The notes under the pieces were generated by a model. The model saw nothing but the letters and a program-made list of their open reading frames with translations, searched no databases and had not been told where the DNA came from. A program made the translations under genes and the position numbers. Positions 22,266 to 31,848 of a DNA stretch of 37,906 nt are shown here, one piece after another. How positions within the stretch are numbered: position 1 is the stretch's first letter; each line of letters begins with the position of its first letter. This stretch comes from Ectocarpus siliculosus (taxonomy: Eukaryota > Sar > Phaeophyceae > Ectocarpales > Ectocarpaceae): the NCBI GenBank assembly GCA_000310025.1, contig FN648761.1, positions 7,685-45,590 of the forward strand, in the 5' to 3' direction.

Positions 22266-23273
22266 TTATCGAGTTTCGTTCTGGCGTCTCACTCTATATA
22301 CCACCGGTGATAATTTAGAGCAGATGACGTAAGGTCCTCTCCACGGTAACAATAATTTCGGATTTGGTCCATCCGAATCCTGGTATGGGCGGTACACAAG
22401 TACTAGATCACCAGGTTTAAACACAGGGATAGGGCGCAGTTTAGCGTTCTTAGCAGCTTGTTTTTTTGTGCGTTCCGATAGGTTACGGCGCGCTAGTTCA
22501 AAAGCAACCTGTAGATTTTCCTGTATTGTTTTAGAGAATTCCTCGGTATTCGCTGTTGTTCCCTCATGAGGGATGCCGAGGATAATGTCAACTGGTAGTC
22601 GTGGCTTCCGACCAAACATAAGAAAGAATGGTGTTTCATGCATGGTGGAGCTAAATGACGTGTTGTAAGCCAGTTGGACAAAAGGCAGCAATGATGCCCA
22701 GTTATCGCGGTTCATGGAACTATGCATGGCAAGCATTGCGTGCATGGTAGCATGTACTCGTTCTGAGACAGAATTACCCTGCGGACGGTATGGTGTCGTG
22801 CGGGTTTTCTTGTAGTTCAGAATACGCTGTAATTGGTGGACTACACTGTTCTCAAATTCAGGTCCTTGGTCGGAATGCAACAGTTCAGGCGATCCAAAGA
22901 TGTTGATGATGCGGTCGATAATGGCCTGAGCGACAGTGATTGCTGACTTGTTGGGAATCGGAGTCAACACGGTGAATCGGGTTAGGTGGTCCATCATGGA
23001 TAGGACATGTTTGCACCGTACCCCGGCGGCTGAAACTGATTCTACTTTATATTCAACTAGGTCAACCGAAATACGTTCAAACGGTCTTTGTACTGGTACA
23101 TGTCCCGTTGGTAATTTGTTCCGGTTGTGGGCTGTTTTCCGACGTTGACAGGCTTGGCATTCTTGACACCAAGTACGGACGTCCCGATTCATGGTTGGCC
23201 ACCAGTACTTTTGGCGAATCTTCTCATAAGTCGGTCTAGACGCTAAGTGGCCCCCCAGATAATACGTGGTCAT
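22266..23273 (-). pseudogene. integrase (zinc-binding half, DDE core, GPY segment)
   Basis: The frame has 335 residues. It starts inside the HHCC zinc domain: His9, Cys39 and Cys42 are here (CQECQAC), while the first His lies in the upstream frame (AYHDHVLSGG). The catalytic core residues are Asp71 (SVDLVEY), Asp135 (LHSDQGPEF) and Glu171 (SVSERVH), with the expected 35-residue spacing between the second Asp and Glu. The GPY segment is WRGPYVICSKLSPVVYRV near residue 313. The first residues come from out-of-frame reading and are not a true start. The frame ends at TAA (22266-22268), after which the same frame continues into the chromodomain. The catalytic triad is intact, but the protein would be incomplete. 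Confidence 0.88.
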
Positions 23274-25791
23274 GATAGGCGTGTAGCACTAGTCCGGTAA
23301 GGGCGTAAGGCAACACCAATTGGTCACTAAACGTACTACGTTTCCGGAGGTAGCCTGGTAAATACGATTTAAACAGCAATCCATCACGCACGAAGTAGTA
23401 CGACATGGAAGTGGTTGTCTCGTCATCAGGTAATTGAGCGTCAGGTTTTGTAAGATAGTCGATATACTTGCCATATTCAAGAGCTTGTTTTTCACGCAAG
23501 ATATCGCGGTTAATAGTTTCAAATACGTTGGTCGCGCTAATATAAACTGATTTCTCAGCGAATAATTCGCGATCACTTTGAACCGGTCGCAAGTTTTCCA
23601 AACGATCTGCAGACACTTGGTACGGACGTGGTGGGACATTTGAATGCAGCGCAGGGTCATCAGGCACATTCCTACATATCGGTGCAAGTTGCGGTGCTTC
23701 CAACTGTTGTTGGTGATCGAACGCAAACAACCGAGATAGGGTGTCTGGGACTACATGTAACTTTCCCGGCTTGTGTCGCACTGTAAAGTCAAAGGACTGC
23801 AAAGCGATTGCCCATCTGGTCAGCATATTAGACGTGTCTTGCATTGTGTACAAATATCTCAATGCCGCGTGATCCGTGACAACTTCGAAATGTCTGCCCC
23901 ACAAGTAGGGTCGCCAGTGTTGTAAACTCAAAACCACACCGTAACATTCCTTCATCGTCGCAGAGTAATGACGTTGAGCCTTGTTAAATCGTTGGCTAAA
24001 ATAAGCGATAATATTCACATCGTCGCCGTTCTTTTGGCCCAGGAATGCTCCTGCACCAACTTCACTAGCATCTACGTGAACCACGAAGTCTTTGGTAATG
24101 TCAGGGAAACATAACACAGGTGCTTTGCTGAGTAACCGTTTGATCTCTGCAAAAGCCTTATCATGTTCCTGGTTCCAACGTTTTGCGATCGATTTTACAT
24201 GCTCTTTTTGTGTGAGTTCGACTAGCGGTGCGATCACCGTAGAAAGGTCGGGTATAAATTTCCTCACATAGTTCACCATTCCCAATACTGAGCGAAGCGC
24301 TTTGATTGTTTTGGATGCAGGCAAATCGACAATAGACTTTATACGATCTTCCCCAACACGAATCCCTTTTGCCGACAGTATATGCCCCAGGTATTTTACT
24401 TCCTGTGGTCCAAATTGTACTTTGGAGGGTTTCAAGGTAAGACCGGCCGCTTGGAGTGCTTGGAGCATGCTTTCTAATAAGGTTAGATGGCTCTCCCAAT
24501 TTGAGCTGCAGCAAATAATGTCGTCCATATACACCAAAAGTCCACTGCGTGGTCCGAAGTGAGAGAATGCCAGAGACATCATACGGGCAAATAGAAAAGG
24601 AGCATTCGCAATTCCGAAGGGGAGGCGTTTGAAAACCCATTTCCCTTTGTGTGTCACAAACGCAGTCTTTTCTTGTTCTGCTTCGTCTACTTCGATTTGG
24701 TGGTAGGCTGACTGGATATCGCAGACAGTAATAAATTTTGCACCTCCAACGGTATCGATATGGGACTCTATATCTGGCATGGGCCAAGATTTTCGAATTA
24801 AACTCTTGTTAATAGTCGATATTTCTTTCGGAAGGTCGTTCTGGCGAAAGGTAAACTTCTGGTTGTGTCCCGATGTATGCGTTGAGGTAGGGGTGCTTGT
24901 GGGCATAGAAAAACGCGCAAGCGGGGGCGTAGACAGTGCGACAGGGTTGCTAGTCCTGTGTGCGCTGTCCTGGCTATCCGGAGTAGGGGCCAACTCGGGT
25001 GCTACAGGGTTGCTAGGCCTGTAATCACTATCTTGGCTATCCGGAGTAGATGTTAAATCAGGGGCTAGGTTCCGAGGATGGACAGGTGTGTTCTGAGTGA
25101 CAGCGGGCAAGATTGGTTGACGAAAAACTAGGCCGGGGGAGGTACTCCCTCCACTGCTCTGATTTCCCTCAACTGGTATACTGCTACGTGCTGTCGAAGA
25201 AGTATTCACCTGGGCCACCTCTGCTGCAGAGGCCGGAGTCGTGGTGGGTGGAGTTGCGGTAGGACGGAAGAGGGACACCAGCCACTCGGGTGGATTCGAC
25301 TGCTCCTTCCAGTGGCGGGAGAGCATGTCAGCGAACTGTCCCCCAGCGGAGGTCATGAGCGCCTGTCGGTCATCTGCGGACACGTCCTGTGACCGGAAGC
25401 CCTCGAGCAATTGGTACATGATGTGCCGTTCGCTCTGGTTAGCCCATTCCTCGTCGCCGTCATGTTCCTCGTCACCGTCGTTGTCCGAATTCTCCGGGGT
25501 GGCTCCTTTCTCCTCACCGGTGCCCGGCTCGTCCTCTTCGGGAATCGACTCCTGTTGGGAGTGGTCTCCCCGAGAGGGACGATGCGCAGACACGCGTTGA
25601 GAGGGGGTGCCCCTTCCCGGCGTTTCAGAGATCGACGGTGACGGGGAAACAGTGACGCCGAGCTGTTTCCGCAGCTCCTCCAGCTCCTGCGCCTGCCTCG
25701 CCAGCGCCGCATTCTTGTCAGCGACGAGTGCGTTCGCCTCCCTGACTTCATCGCGTAAGTCTCTCCGCTTTTGTGAAGAGGTTTTCGGCAT
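23236..25791 (-). pseudogene. gag remnant fused to reverse transcriptase and RNase H
   Basis: The frame has 851 codons and starts at an ATG 73 bases inside the 5' LTR. Residues 10-45 are a coiled coil (LARQAQELEELRKQLG), 80-118 acidic, and 180-310 Pro/Ser/Thr-rich with a tandem repeat (TPDSQDS twice, about 21 residues apart). From about residue 325 it becomes reverse transcriptase: SWPMPDIESH, Asp358 in CDIQSAYHQIEV, and the catalytic YMDD at 421-424. RNase H follows, with Asp574, Glu615, Asp640 and Asp683 (TLSR). The gag capsid end, CCHC knuckle, protease and first part of the RT fingers are missing, so the fusion at about 310-325 marks an in-frame internal deletion. The frame runs out at the start of the integrase zinc domain because of a frameshift at 23251-23256. 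Confidence 0.88.
23251..23256 (-). other. frameshift site in a G6 run between the RNase H and integrase frames
   Basis: The upstream frame ends ...HDHVLSGG-PLSV-stop, while the overlapping downstream frame reads GGHLASRPTYEK. The two join properly if one G of the six is skipped. It could be a mutation, an assembly error or a +1 recoding site. The position inside a zinc-binding domain makes recoding the least likely. Confidence 0.75.
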
Positions 25792-25833
25792 GTTGTTTCT
25801 CTTTTTCTTGGTTGTCTCTCCTCGCTACAGTAG

Positions 25834-25848
25834 CACGGCGAAGCCGTG
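25834..25848 (-). other. leader hairpin at the primer-binding region
   Basis: CACGGC-GAA-GCCGTG is a perfect 6-base stem, extendable by a G.U and an A-U pair. It lies in the 73-base leader between the 5' LTR and the gag start and partly overlaps the primer-binding-like site. It may act in dimerisation, packaging or priming; this is inferred from position only. Confidence 0.55.
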
Positions 25849-25863
25849 TTCTAGTCGACGCCA
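25847..25863 (-). other. putative primer-binding site
   Basis: On the minus strand, one base past the LTR end, the sequence begins TGGCGTCGACTAGAAC. TGG is the expected complement of a tRNA 3' CCA. The rest does not fit a standard T-arm that I can assign to a tRNA, so the primer could be a half-tRNA or non-standard. Confidence 0.45.
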
Positions 25864-25864
25864 A

Positions 25865-26190
25865 TGAGGACACTGGCTATTGTCGGAGACAGATGCCGGT
25901 GCCGTGGCAGTATTATCCCACTGCCAAGGGAAGGCTATTTCCTCTCGTGATGTGTAAACGAGGAGAAGAGGGTAGAAAGAGAGAGTGGCCATAGCGGCAG
26001 AGGGAGAGGAGAGTCGAAGACTCTCCGCTTCCACTTTCGGCAAGTGGCCAGGGACTTCGGAAGATATCCATCTCCGACGGTGCATTTCCTGTCACTCTCC
26101 TTGTGACAAGATACCCCGAGGGAGCCATATCTTCCTACACTTTGTATGTGCACACATGGTTGGTTATACTCCTGACAGGTGTCCTCCACA
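25865..26190 (-). repeat. 5' LTR (right copy)
   Basis: It reads identical to 20365-20690, offset by exactly 5,500 bases, and includes the GGAGAGTC-GAA-GACTCTCC hairpin. In the sense direction it starts TGTGGAGGACACC and would carry the element's promoter. Confidence 0.95.
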
Positions 26191-26194
26191 TGGA
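26191..26194. other. target-site duplication, right copy (TGGA)
   Basis: It matches 20361-20364 exactly and directly abuts the right LTR. Confidence 0.85.
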
Positions 26195-26296
26195 GGGGAA
26201 TCCTGAAGACGAAAACTGTCCGGATGCTGCATCGCATTGACGTCGTCCTCATTGGGTCGAGGTCATGATCGCTGTCGAGCTGTGTCAAGGGCAAGA

Positions 26297-27095
26297 NNNN
26301 NNNNNNNNNNNNNNNNNNNNNNNNNNNNNNNNNNNNNNNNNNNNNNNNNNNNNNNNNNNNNNNNNNNNNNNNNNNNNNNNNNNNNNNNNNNNNNNNNNNN
26401 NNNNNNNNNNNNNNNNNNNNNNNNNNNNNNNNNNNNNNNNNNNNNNNNNNNNNNNNNNNNNNNNNNNNNNNNNNNNNNNNNNNNNNNNNNNNNNNNNNNN
26501 NNNNNNNNNNNNNNNNNNNNNNNNNNNNNNNNNNNNNNNNNNNNNNNNNNNNNNNNNNNNNNNNNNNNNNNNNNNNNNNNNNNNNNNNNNNNNNNNNNNN
26601 NNNNNNNNNNNNNNNNNNNNNNNNNNNNNNNNNNNNNNNNNNNNNNNNNNNNNNNNNNNNNNNNNNNNNNNNNNNNNNNNNNNNNNNNNNNNNNNNNNNN
26701 NNNNNNNNNNNNNNNNNNNNNNNNNNNNNNNNNNNNNNNNNNNNNNNNNNNNNNNNNNNNNNNNNNNNNNNNNNNNNNNNNNNNNNNNNNNNNNNNNNNN
26801 NNNNNNNNNNNNNNNNNNNNNNNNNNNNNNNNNNNNNNNNNNNNNNNNNNNNNNNNNNNNNNNNNNNNNNNNNNNNNNNNNNNNNNNNNNNNNNNNNNNN
26901 NNNNNNNNNNNNNNNNNNNNNNNNNNNNNNNNNNNNNNNNNNNNNNNNNNNNNNNNNNNNNNNNNNNNNNNNNNNNNNNNNNNNNNNNNNNNNNNNNNNN
27001 NNNNNNNNNNNNNNNNNNNNNNNNNNNNNNNNNNNNNNNNNNNNNNNNNNNNNNNNNNNNNNNNNNNNNNNNNNNNNNNNNNNNNNNNNNNNNNN
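26297..27095. other. assembly gap (799 N)
   Basis: This is unknown sequence. Reading frames that appear to cross it are artefacts. It lies in the putative first intron of the LRR gene and could hide exons or more repeats. Confidence 1.
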
Positions 27096-28524
27096 TCCCC
27101 GGGGGGGGACATTTTGACAAAATCCCCGGGGTTTCGACATGTTTCGGGCGCTTTTTCCAGTGCGAGCGCGCGGGATCCCACACAGAGCTAGTGGAAATTA
27201 CGGAAACACCCCAAGAATACGCGTCAATCTTGGTCGCGAGGACAAGTGTATGGTGTAGGAAATAGTATGACGACACGAAAGCCCACAAATTAAAGGATTT
27301 TATGGGTTTTAGAATGCGGCACGAAAGTCTATTCAACGAAGAGTACATTGGTTTTACTATGGACACACGAAATCCTATACAATAGACTGCTGCAAGAGAG
27401 CCACCTAAAGTGGCTATCCTGCGTGTCAATCTTGGCCCGGGAGGGGGGGGGGGTCGGGTGGGGTGTTCCACGGTTCCCACATGGAGGGACCTTGCCTTAA
27501 CGCCTCTTTTCCCACCCCTCCTGCTGTTCTTGCGTTCGATTGGTCACGCGAAAAGAGTGCAGCACTCTCTTCCTACACGACAAAATATCCGCATAGAACA
27601 TAGCCTATTGCATAGGTGCGACGACCTGGAATAGTTCCGTTGTCCGCCTGAAGTCTGGGACCACCGCGCCTGCCAGCTGTTCCTGCAACAAGGATCGCTG
27701 TTGAAGGGAATGCATTGTGGGTCGATGCATGGGGTGCGTACTACAGTCTACAGCCGTAGGCATAACCGCTGTACCAATCGCTCGCTCTGTGCTAGATAGA
27801 AAAAATGGTCATATAATTGCCTGGAAATTTTTGTCTGGTTTGGTGTGGCGGTGCTTTCGAGCCACACCCGCCCAACCCAAAAACGGAGCAAGACCTGCCC
27901 GGCTGGCTGCCCGGTGTTGCGCTCTTCAACGTGCGCATCAAATCGTGCCAATCGCTCCTTCGGAAGGAAATCGCCACAACATGCGTTATTAGAGTTTCAG
28001 AACGAGCCGCCGAATCAAGAGCACACCGTGGATGGCCTGGAACTCAACACAACCAACGCAGAACGCAGGAACACTTTTGACAGCGTCTCGACGCTATTGC
28101 ATACCAGGAACAAAATAAGGCACTGGCGAGGGCTTGCAGCCGGCTGCACACGAACATCTCTCCCCCTATTCTTCGGTGCGCCGCACGAGAAAAAAATCAT
28201 TGCATGGTGCTGGAAAGAGAAGCGGAAAATCGCGAAACTGGCTGCTGGGGGGACAGACTGCTCATGAGACGGGATATTTGTAGAAAGAATTGGGCCGCAT
28301 GTCCAACTATTATAAACTGCTGTCACACCACTGGCGTGGTGCTCTTCTGTCGGGAAAGCGCTGCACTCTAAAGCAGGGGCCACGCCATTGAAAGCACACG
28401 ATTCCATCCAGAGTTTCGGTGTTGTGACAGGTAGTCTATGCACATGTATCATGCCTCGCAATTTTTTGCCCACCGCCACAATCATACCCACGGATGGTGC
28501 ACTCTGACGGCGAGGAGCACGCAC
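27096..28524. other. no firmly recognisable gene
   Basis: G-runs lie at 27099-27108 and 27441-27452. A plus-strand frame at 27817-28080 (VWCGGAFEPHPPNPKTEQ, PGWLPGVALFNVRIKSCQ) is open but lacks a motif, and the opposite strand is open too. It would lie in the first intron of the LRR gene if the model holds. Confidence 0.35.
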
Positions 28525-28752
28525 CTCTTGGCTATCCTGCTGCAAAGCTCTTGATGCAGCACCGGACACTTTCTGTTGGGTTCGGCGCGATTCGTCCCGA
28601 GCGTTCAGGACAACATCTCCTGACCATTGCAAAAGCGCGTCGCTCTCGTCCTCAACACCGACCAGTTTCTTGAACCCGGCCGTGACGAGGCTCGCGGTCA
28701 ACCTCAGGGCGCCCCAAGCAAGCGGGATCAAAAGAGGCTCAAAGCCTGACAT
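28525..28752 (-). CDS. putative first exon of the LRR gene (hydrophobic N-terminus)
   Basis: On the minus strand an ATG opens MSGFEPLLIPLAWGALRLTA, followed by SLVTAGFKKLVGVEDESDAL and then ARDESRRTQQKVSGAASRAL. It ends at a good donor (CAAGAG then GTGCGTG), giving exactly 76 codons, phase 0, which matches the phase 0 acceptor of the exon at 18478-18708. Residues 5-32 are hydrophobic or amphipathic and could insert in or bind a membrane; the rest is helical and polar. Such a start recalls the helical N-termini of some NLR-type and HeLo-like proteins, but no family can be named. Linkage to the downstream exons rests on strand, phase and style, across an intron of about 9.8 kb containing the retrotransposon and gap. 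Confidence 0.5.
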
Positions 28753-30311
28753 GATTCCAAAATAACCAGCAGCTGGCCGGTGCCACAGCAGAGGGGGACG
28801 ATGATCGTGAAAGAGGGGCAGCAGGTGCGAAAATGTGTGTGTGTTGCCCTCCCCCTGTCACCTCCTCCTTACTCCCTTCTTCACCCCTGTTCAGCTGAAC
28901 GCAACAACAACAGATTCATCGAAGATTGGTGCGCGAACCATCCATGGTTGACAGGACAGATTCAAGAATTTTCGCCGGGCGGTACCACGCCTAATATTTT
29001 CGTGAACAACAGCAGAGGCAACACCCGATAAGGATCCACATCCCACGGCGAGTGGTAGACTGCAACTACATACATAGCTGGAACCGTGAACCCAACAATC
29101 AGCCCCGCACCCGCAACGCGGTTGTGTGGGCGTGCACGTTGTTTGTGGCTAATATTTTCTAAAACTGAATCCTGGGTTTGCCGTGCCTCAACCCGCATGA
29201 TGACTCCAATGGATTGGAAGTTGTTTCATCGAGGCGGTTCAACATTGAAGATCGGACGTTCTGTGCGTTGTACGTCGTCCGCCTGGAAGTGGGTGGCGAT
29301 CCCGATGTGTTCCTGCATGCGGATGTAACGCCAGTCTTTGGCCGTAACTACAGCGATATTTCGCTCTGGTACAACGTACAACGTGTGACTTTCCTCGAGT
29401 GACTACAGAATTCTGAACACTGTGATCCCGGGAGTCAACTCCATGATGATTGGCACCGAGCATTTGACGGAAAGGAAAACATGTCTGGGCGACAAGTTGA
29501 TTGCCTAATATTCGAAGTAGACCGGAACACCACGAGAAATTAGGGCCCATCAACCACCGCGTTCTTTATCTCACCACCACTTCATTGGCGACCCAGTCAT
29601 CTGAACGAATACGAATAGTCCATTTATTAGGCATAATCCGGACCCACATGTATTTCGCGATGTCCGGACCATCGTTTCACGGCGTTAGAGTATCCCTGGT
29701 GTGCTCATCTTGTGACGAGCAGAGGCAAAAGGAGGAAGAAGTGCAAGGCGGTAGGAACGCTCCATGCATCTATATTCACCGGAGGTTGTGGTGGGCATGT
29801 GTAGCCACAGCAGTAGAGAAGAGTCCTCCGCCGGGTCATCGCCACGAGACCAACGTTTCGCAAGAGGAAGACTGCTGTGCTGACGTAATAATTTCCAGCC
29901 TCAACAACACCGCGTCACCAATCGCGGGTGTGCTTTTCTTGCAAAATAATAAATCAAGTGTCATAGGGCTTTCGCAGCCACAGTCGCTCTATATGACGGT
30001 GGGGGCTGTCCACAAAGGTCTGTTTAAACAAGTAAATATATCAAGCTGGCTCAACAAGGATGAAGAATGGTAGTGGGAGCGCTGCTACTGCTGCTGTAGC
30101 CGTTCGGAGCAAACTCATACCAACGCAAAGCTCAGTTTCGGCCGCCTGGCATGTACAAAGGCTGTTCTTCACGCACGATAGTACTTTTGGTCAGTTTCGA
30201 TTCCAGCACGAACTTGGCGAAAGGGCTGGGTGTGTCCTACTCGAAGCCCTAAATGACATGCCGGTGAAATCTGCCGCAAGATGCACTCCACATCGGAGTT
30301 TCAACCAAGTT
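28753..30311. other. no firmly recognisable gene
   Basis: Two plus-strand frames deserve mention. At 29178-29402, RFNIEDRTFCALYVVRLEVG followed by DPDVFLHADVTPVFGRNY looks coding by composition and may be an exon. At 29501-30073, 190 codons are open without any motif and are probably chance. Neither has a clear start or splice context. Confidence 0.3.
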
Positions 30312-31655
30312 CAAATGAATTCTCCGTGGTGATTCATTCACAATTCATCACATTTCCCAATTCCGTCTTCTCGCTTGAATGAGCCGCGCTCAACACGCAC
30401 CGGACAGTAGTTTCTCTCCATGTTGAGTGCCTCATAAATTATCCCTACGTGAATTGTTGATCACTCCACGTGGAGTTGGAACCAATGCTGTATATGTGGG
30501 GTGTTTGATTGAATTAGTTGTTTTCGGGTTTGGGGAGTACATATATATGGAGGCAAGCTCTATTATTTTGGGCACAAGCATCTTCTTGCAGTCGACGCTC
30601 TTTGGCCATGTATGTGCAAAAATCGCCAAAGTTGGGGGAATCGGACTCAATCAAGGCGGGTAAGCTCACGGACAGAAGTTTGTCTCCTAGCTCACACGCG
30701 GCCCACTCTTCGATACAACTTGTGGTGAAAAACTCCTTTCTCAACAGCAAAGAAACAACGAATAGCCTTGGTGCCAGGTGTCAGTCAGTGCAGCCCAGCT
30801 TGTGTATGAGCGAAATCGTGTACGGAGGAACAGTTCTTCTACGAATCCTCTCACACTTGCCACTGCTCTGGCAAATTTAATTAATCATACAATCTCAAGT
30901 AATTAAGCAATTTTCGGTCTTTGGGAGACGATATATATCCAAATGAAGCTGTGAAAATATATTCACAATTCATGCAGTCTTGATTCACAATTCATGCATA
31001 TCCTGCCACACCCAACACACGCACTGGTAAATGAGTTCATCTCCACAATGTTGAGTGGTTCGAACATCATCCCTACGTGAATTGGTGATTCACTCCACGT
31101 GGAGTTGGAACCAATGTCAAAATGAAGCTGTGAAAATATATTCACAATTCATGCAGTCTTGATTCACAATTCATCACAATTCCCATTTGCCGTCTTCTCG
31201 TAATAATGGATCACACCCAACACAAGCACTACAACGTACAAGCTTCCTCGCCATGCTTCATTAATCATCCCTACGTGAATTGCTGATTCACTCCACGTGG
31301 AGTTGGAACCAAGGTCAAAATGAAGCTGTGGTAACATTTTCACAATTCATTTCATGCAGTCTTGATTCATAATTCAACACAAGTTCCATTTCCCGTCTTC
31401 TCGTTAGAATGGATCACACCCAACACAAGAACTACACCGTACAAACTTCCTCGCCACCACGTTGAGTGGTTCGAACATCATCCCTACATGAGTTGGTGAT
31501 GCACTTCAAGTTGAGTTGGAACCAATGTCCTAATGAAGCCGTGGTAACATATTCAAAATTCATGCAGTCTTGATTCACAATACATCACAAATTTCGTTTC
31601 CCGTCTTTCGTTAGAATGAACCACACCCAAAACAAGAGCTCCATCCCCACGTGAG
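30312..31655. repeat. tandem array of a ~200-base unit, interrupted at about 30500-30940
   Basis: The unit carries AAATGAAGCTGTG, TTCACAATTCATGCAGTCTT, CCCGTCTTCTCGTTAGAATG, CACACCCAACACAAG, ATCCCTACGTGAATTG and CACTCCACGTGGAGTTGG. The CCCTACGTG-type anchor occurs at 30443, 31071, 31269, 31482 and (degenerate) 31646. The first unit is separated by an extra ~440 bases bounded by a similar motif (TTTTCGG...TTTGGG...ATATATAT near 30520 and 30912), which suggests an insertion or an internal duplication. Confidence 0.85.
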
Positions 31656-31848
31656 TTGCTTCTTGAATCTCTTTGAGCCTGAAAATACATTCTTCCAGGC
31701 CATGTATCAATGTACAACCCGCTGCCTCTATAATGTCGGCAAAACAAGCCTTTTCGTGGCAAGTCGGACATTCTGTGTGTGCCACCCCAGTACTATGTAG
31801 GAGCACAGTATAGGCCTTCTGGATAAGCAAAATCAACAGTAATGTCAC
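31640..31848 (-). CDS. Cys-rich frame, possible small exon
   Basis: The minus-strand frame includes HTECPTCHEKACFADIIEAA followed by GCTLIHGLEECIFRLKEIQE. It has a CxxC pair, further Cys/His residues and a helical, charged end, and looks coding by residue composition. Its upstream end is hydrophobic (MTLLLILLIQKAYTVLL). Downstream it runs into the 200-base repeat array, so the C-terminus is probably not genuine. It could be a small zinc-binding protein, one exon of a larger gene, or chance. Confidence 0.25.

Larger units (their letters stand above)
20365..26190 (-). mobile_element. Ty3/gypsy (chromovirus-like) LTR retrotransposon, defective, 5,826 bases
   Basis: The element has two 326-base LTRs (TG...CA), a 4-base target duplication TGGA, a primer-binding-like site just inside the 5' LTR, a polypurine tract just inside the 3' LTR, and minus-strand frames in the order gag remnant, reverse transcriptase, RNase H, integrase, chromodomain. 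RT before integrase and a C-terminal chromodomain place it in Ty3/gypsy, chromovirus-like. The LTRs read as identical, so insertion is recent. The protein frames are nevertheless broken three ways: an in-frame deletion, a frameshift and a stop codon. It sits in the putative first intron of the LRR gene in the same orientation, so its LTR signals could affect that transcript. Confidence 0.93.

Noticed and set aside
24161-24787. 208-codon minus-strand frame and several plus-strand frames inside the retrotransposon
   Set aside because: They are shadows of the reverse transcriptase frame.
25847-25863. Self-priming by the transcript's own 5' end, as in Tf1
   Set aside because: I found no stretch in the LTR complementary to the primer-binding-like site.
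25935-27480. Long apparent frames of 300-400 codons crossing 26297-27095
   Set aside because: They consist mostly of undefined bases in the assembly gap and carry no evidence of coding.
29501-30073. 190-codon plus-strand frame
   Set aside because: It is unbiased in composition with no domain, and is probably a chance open stretch.
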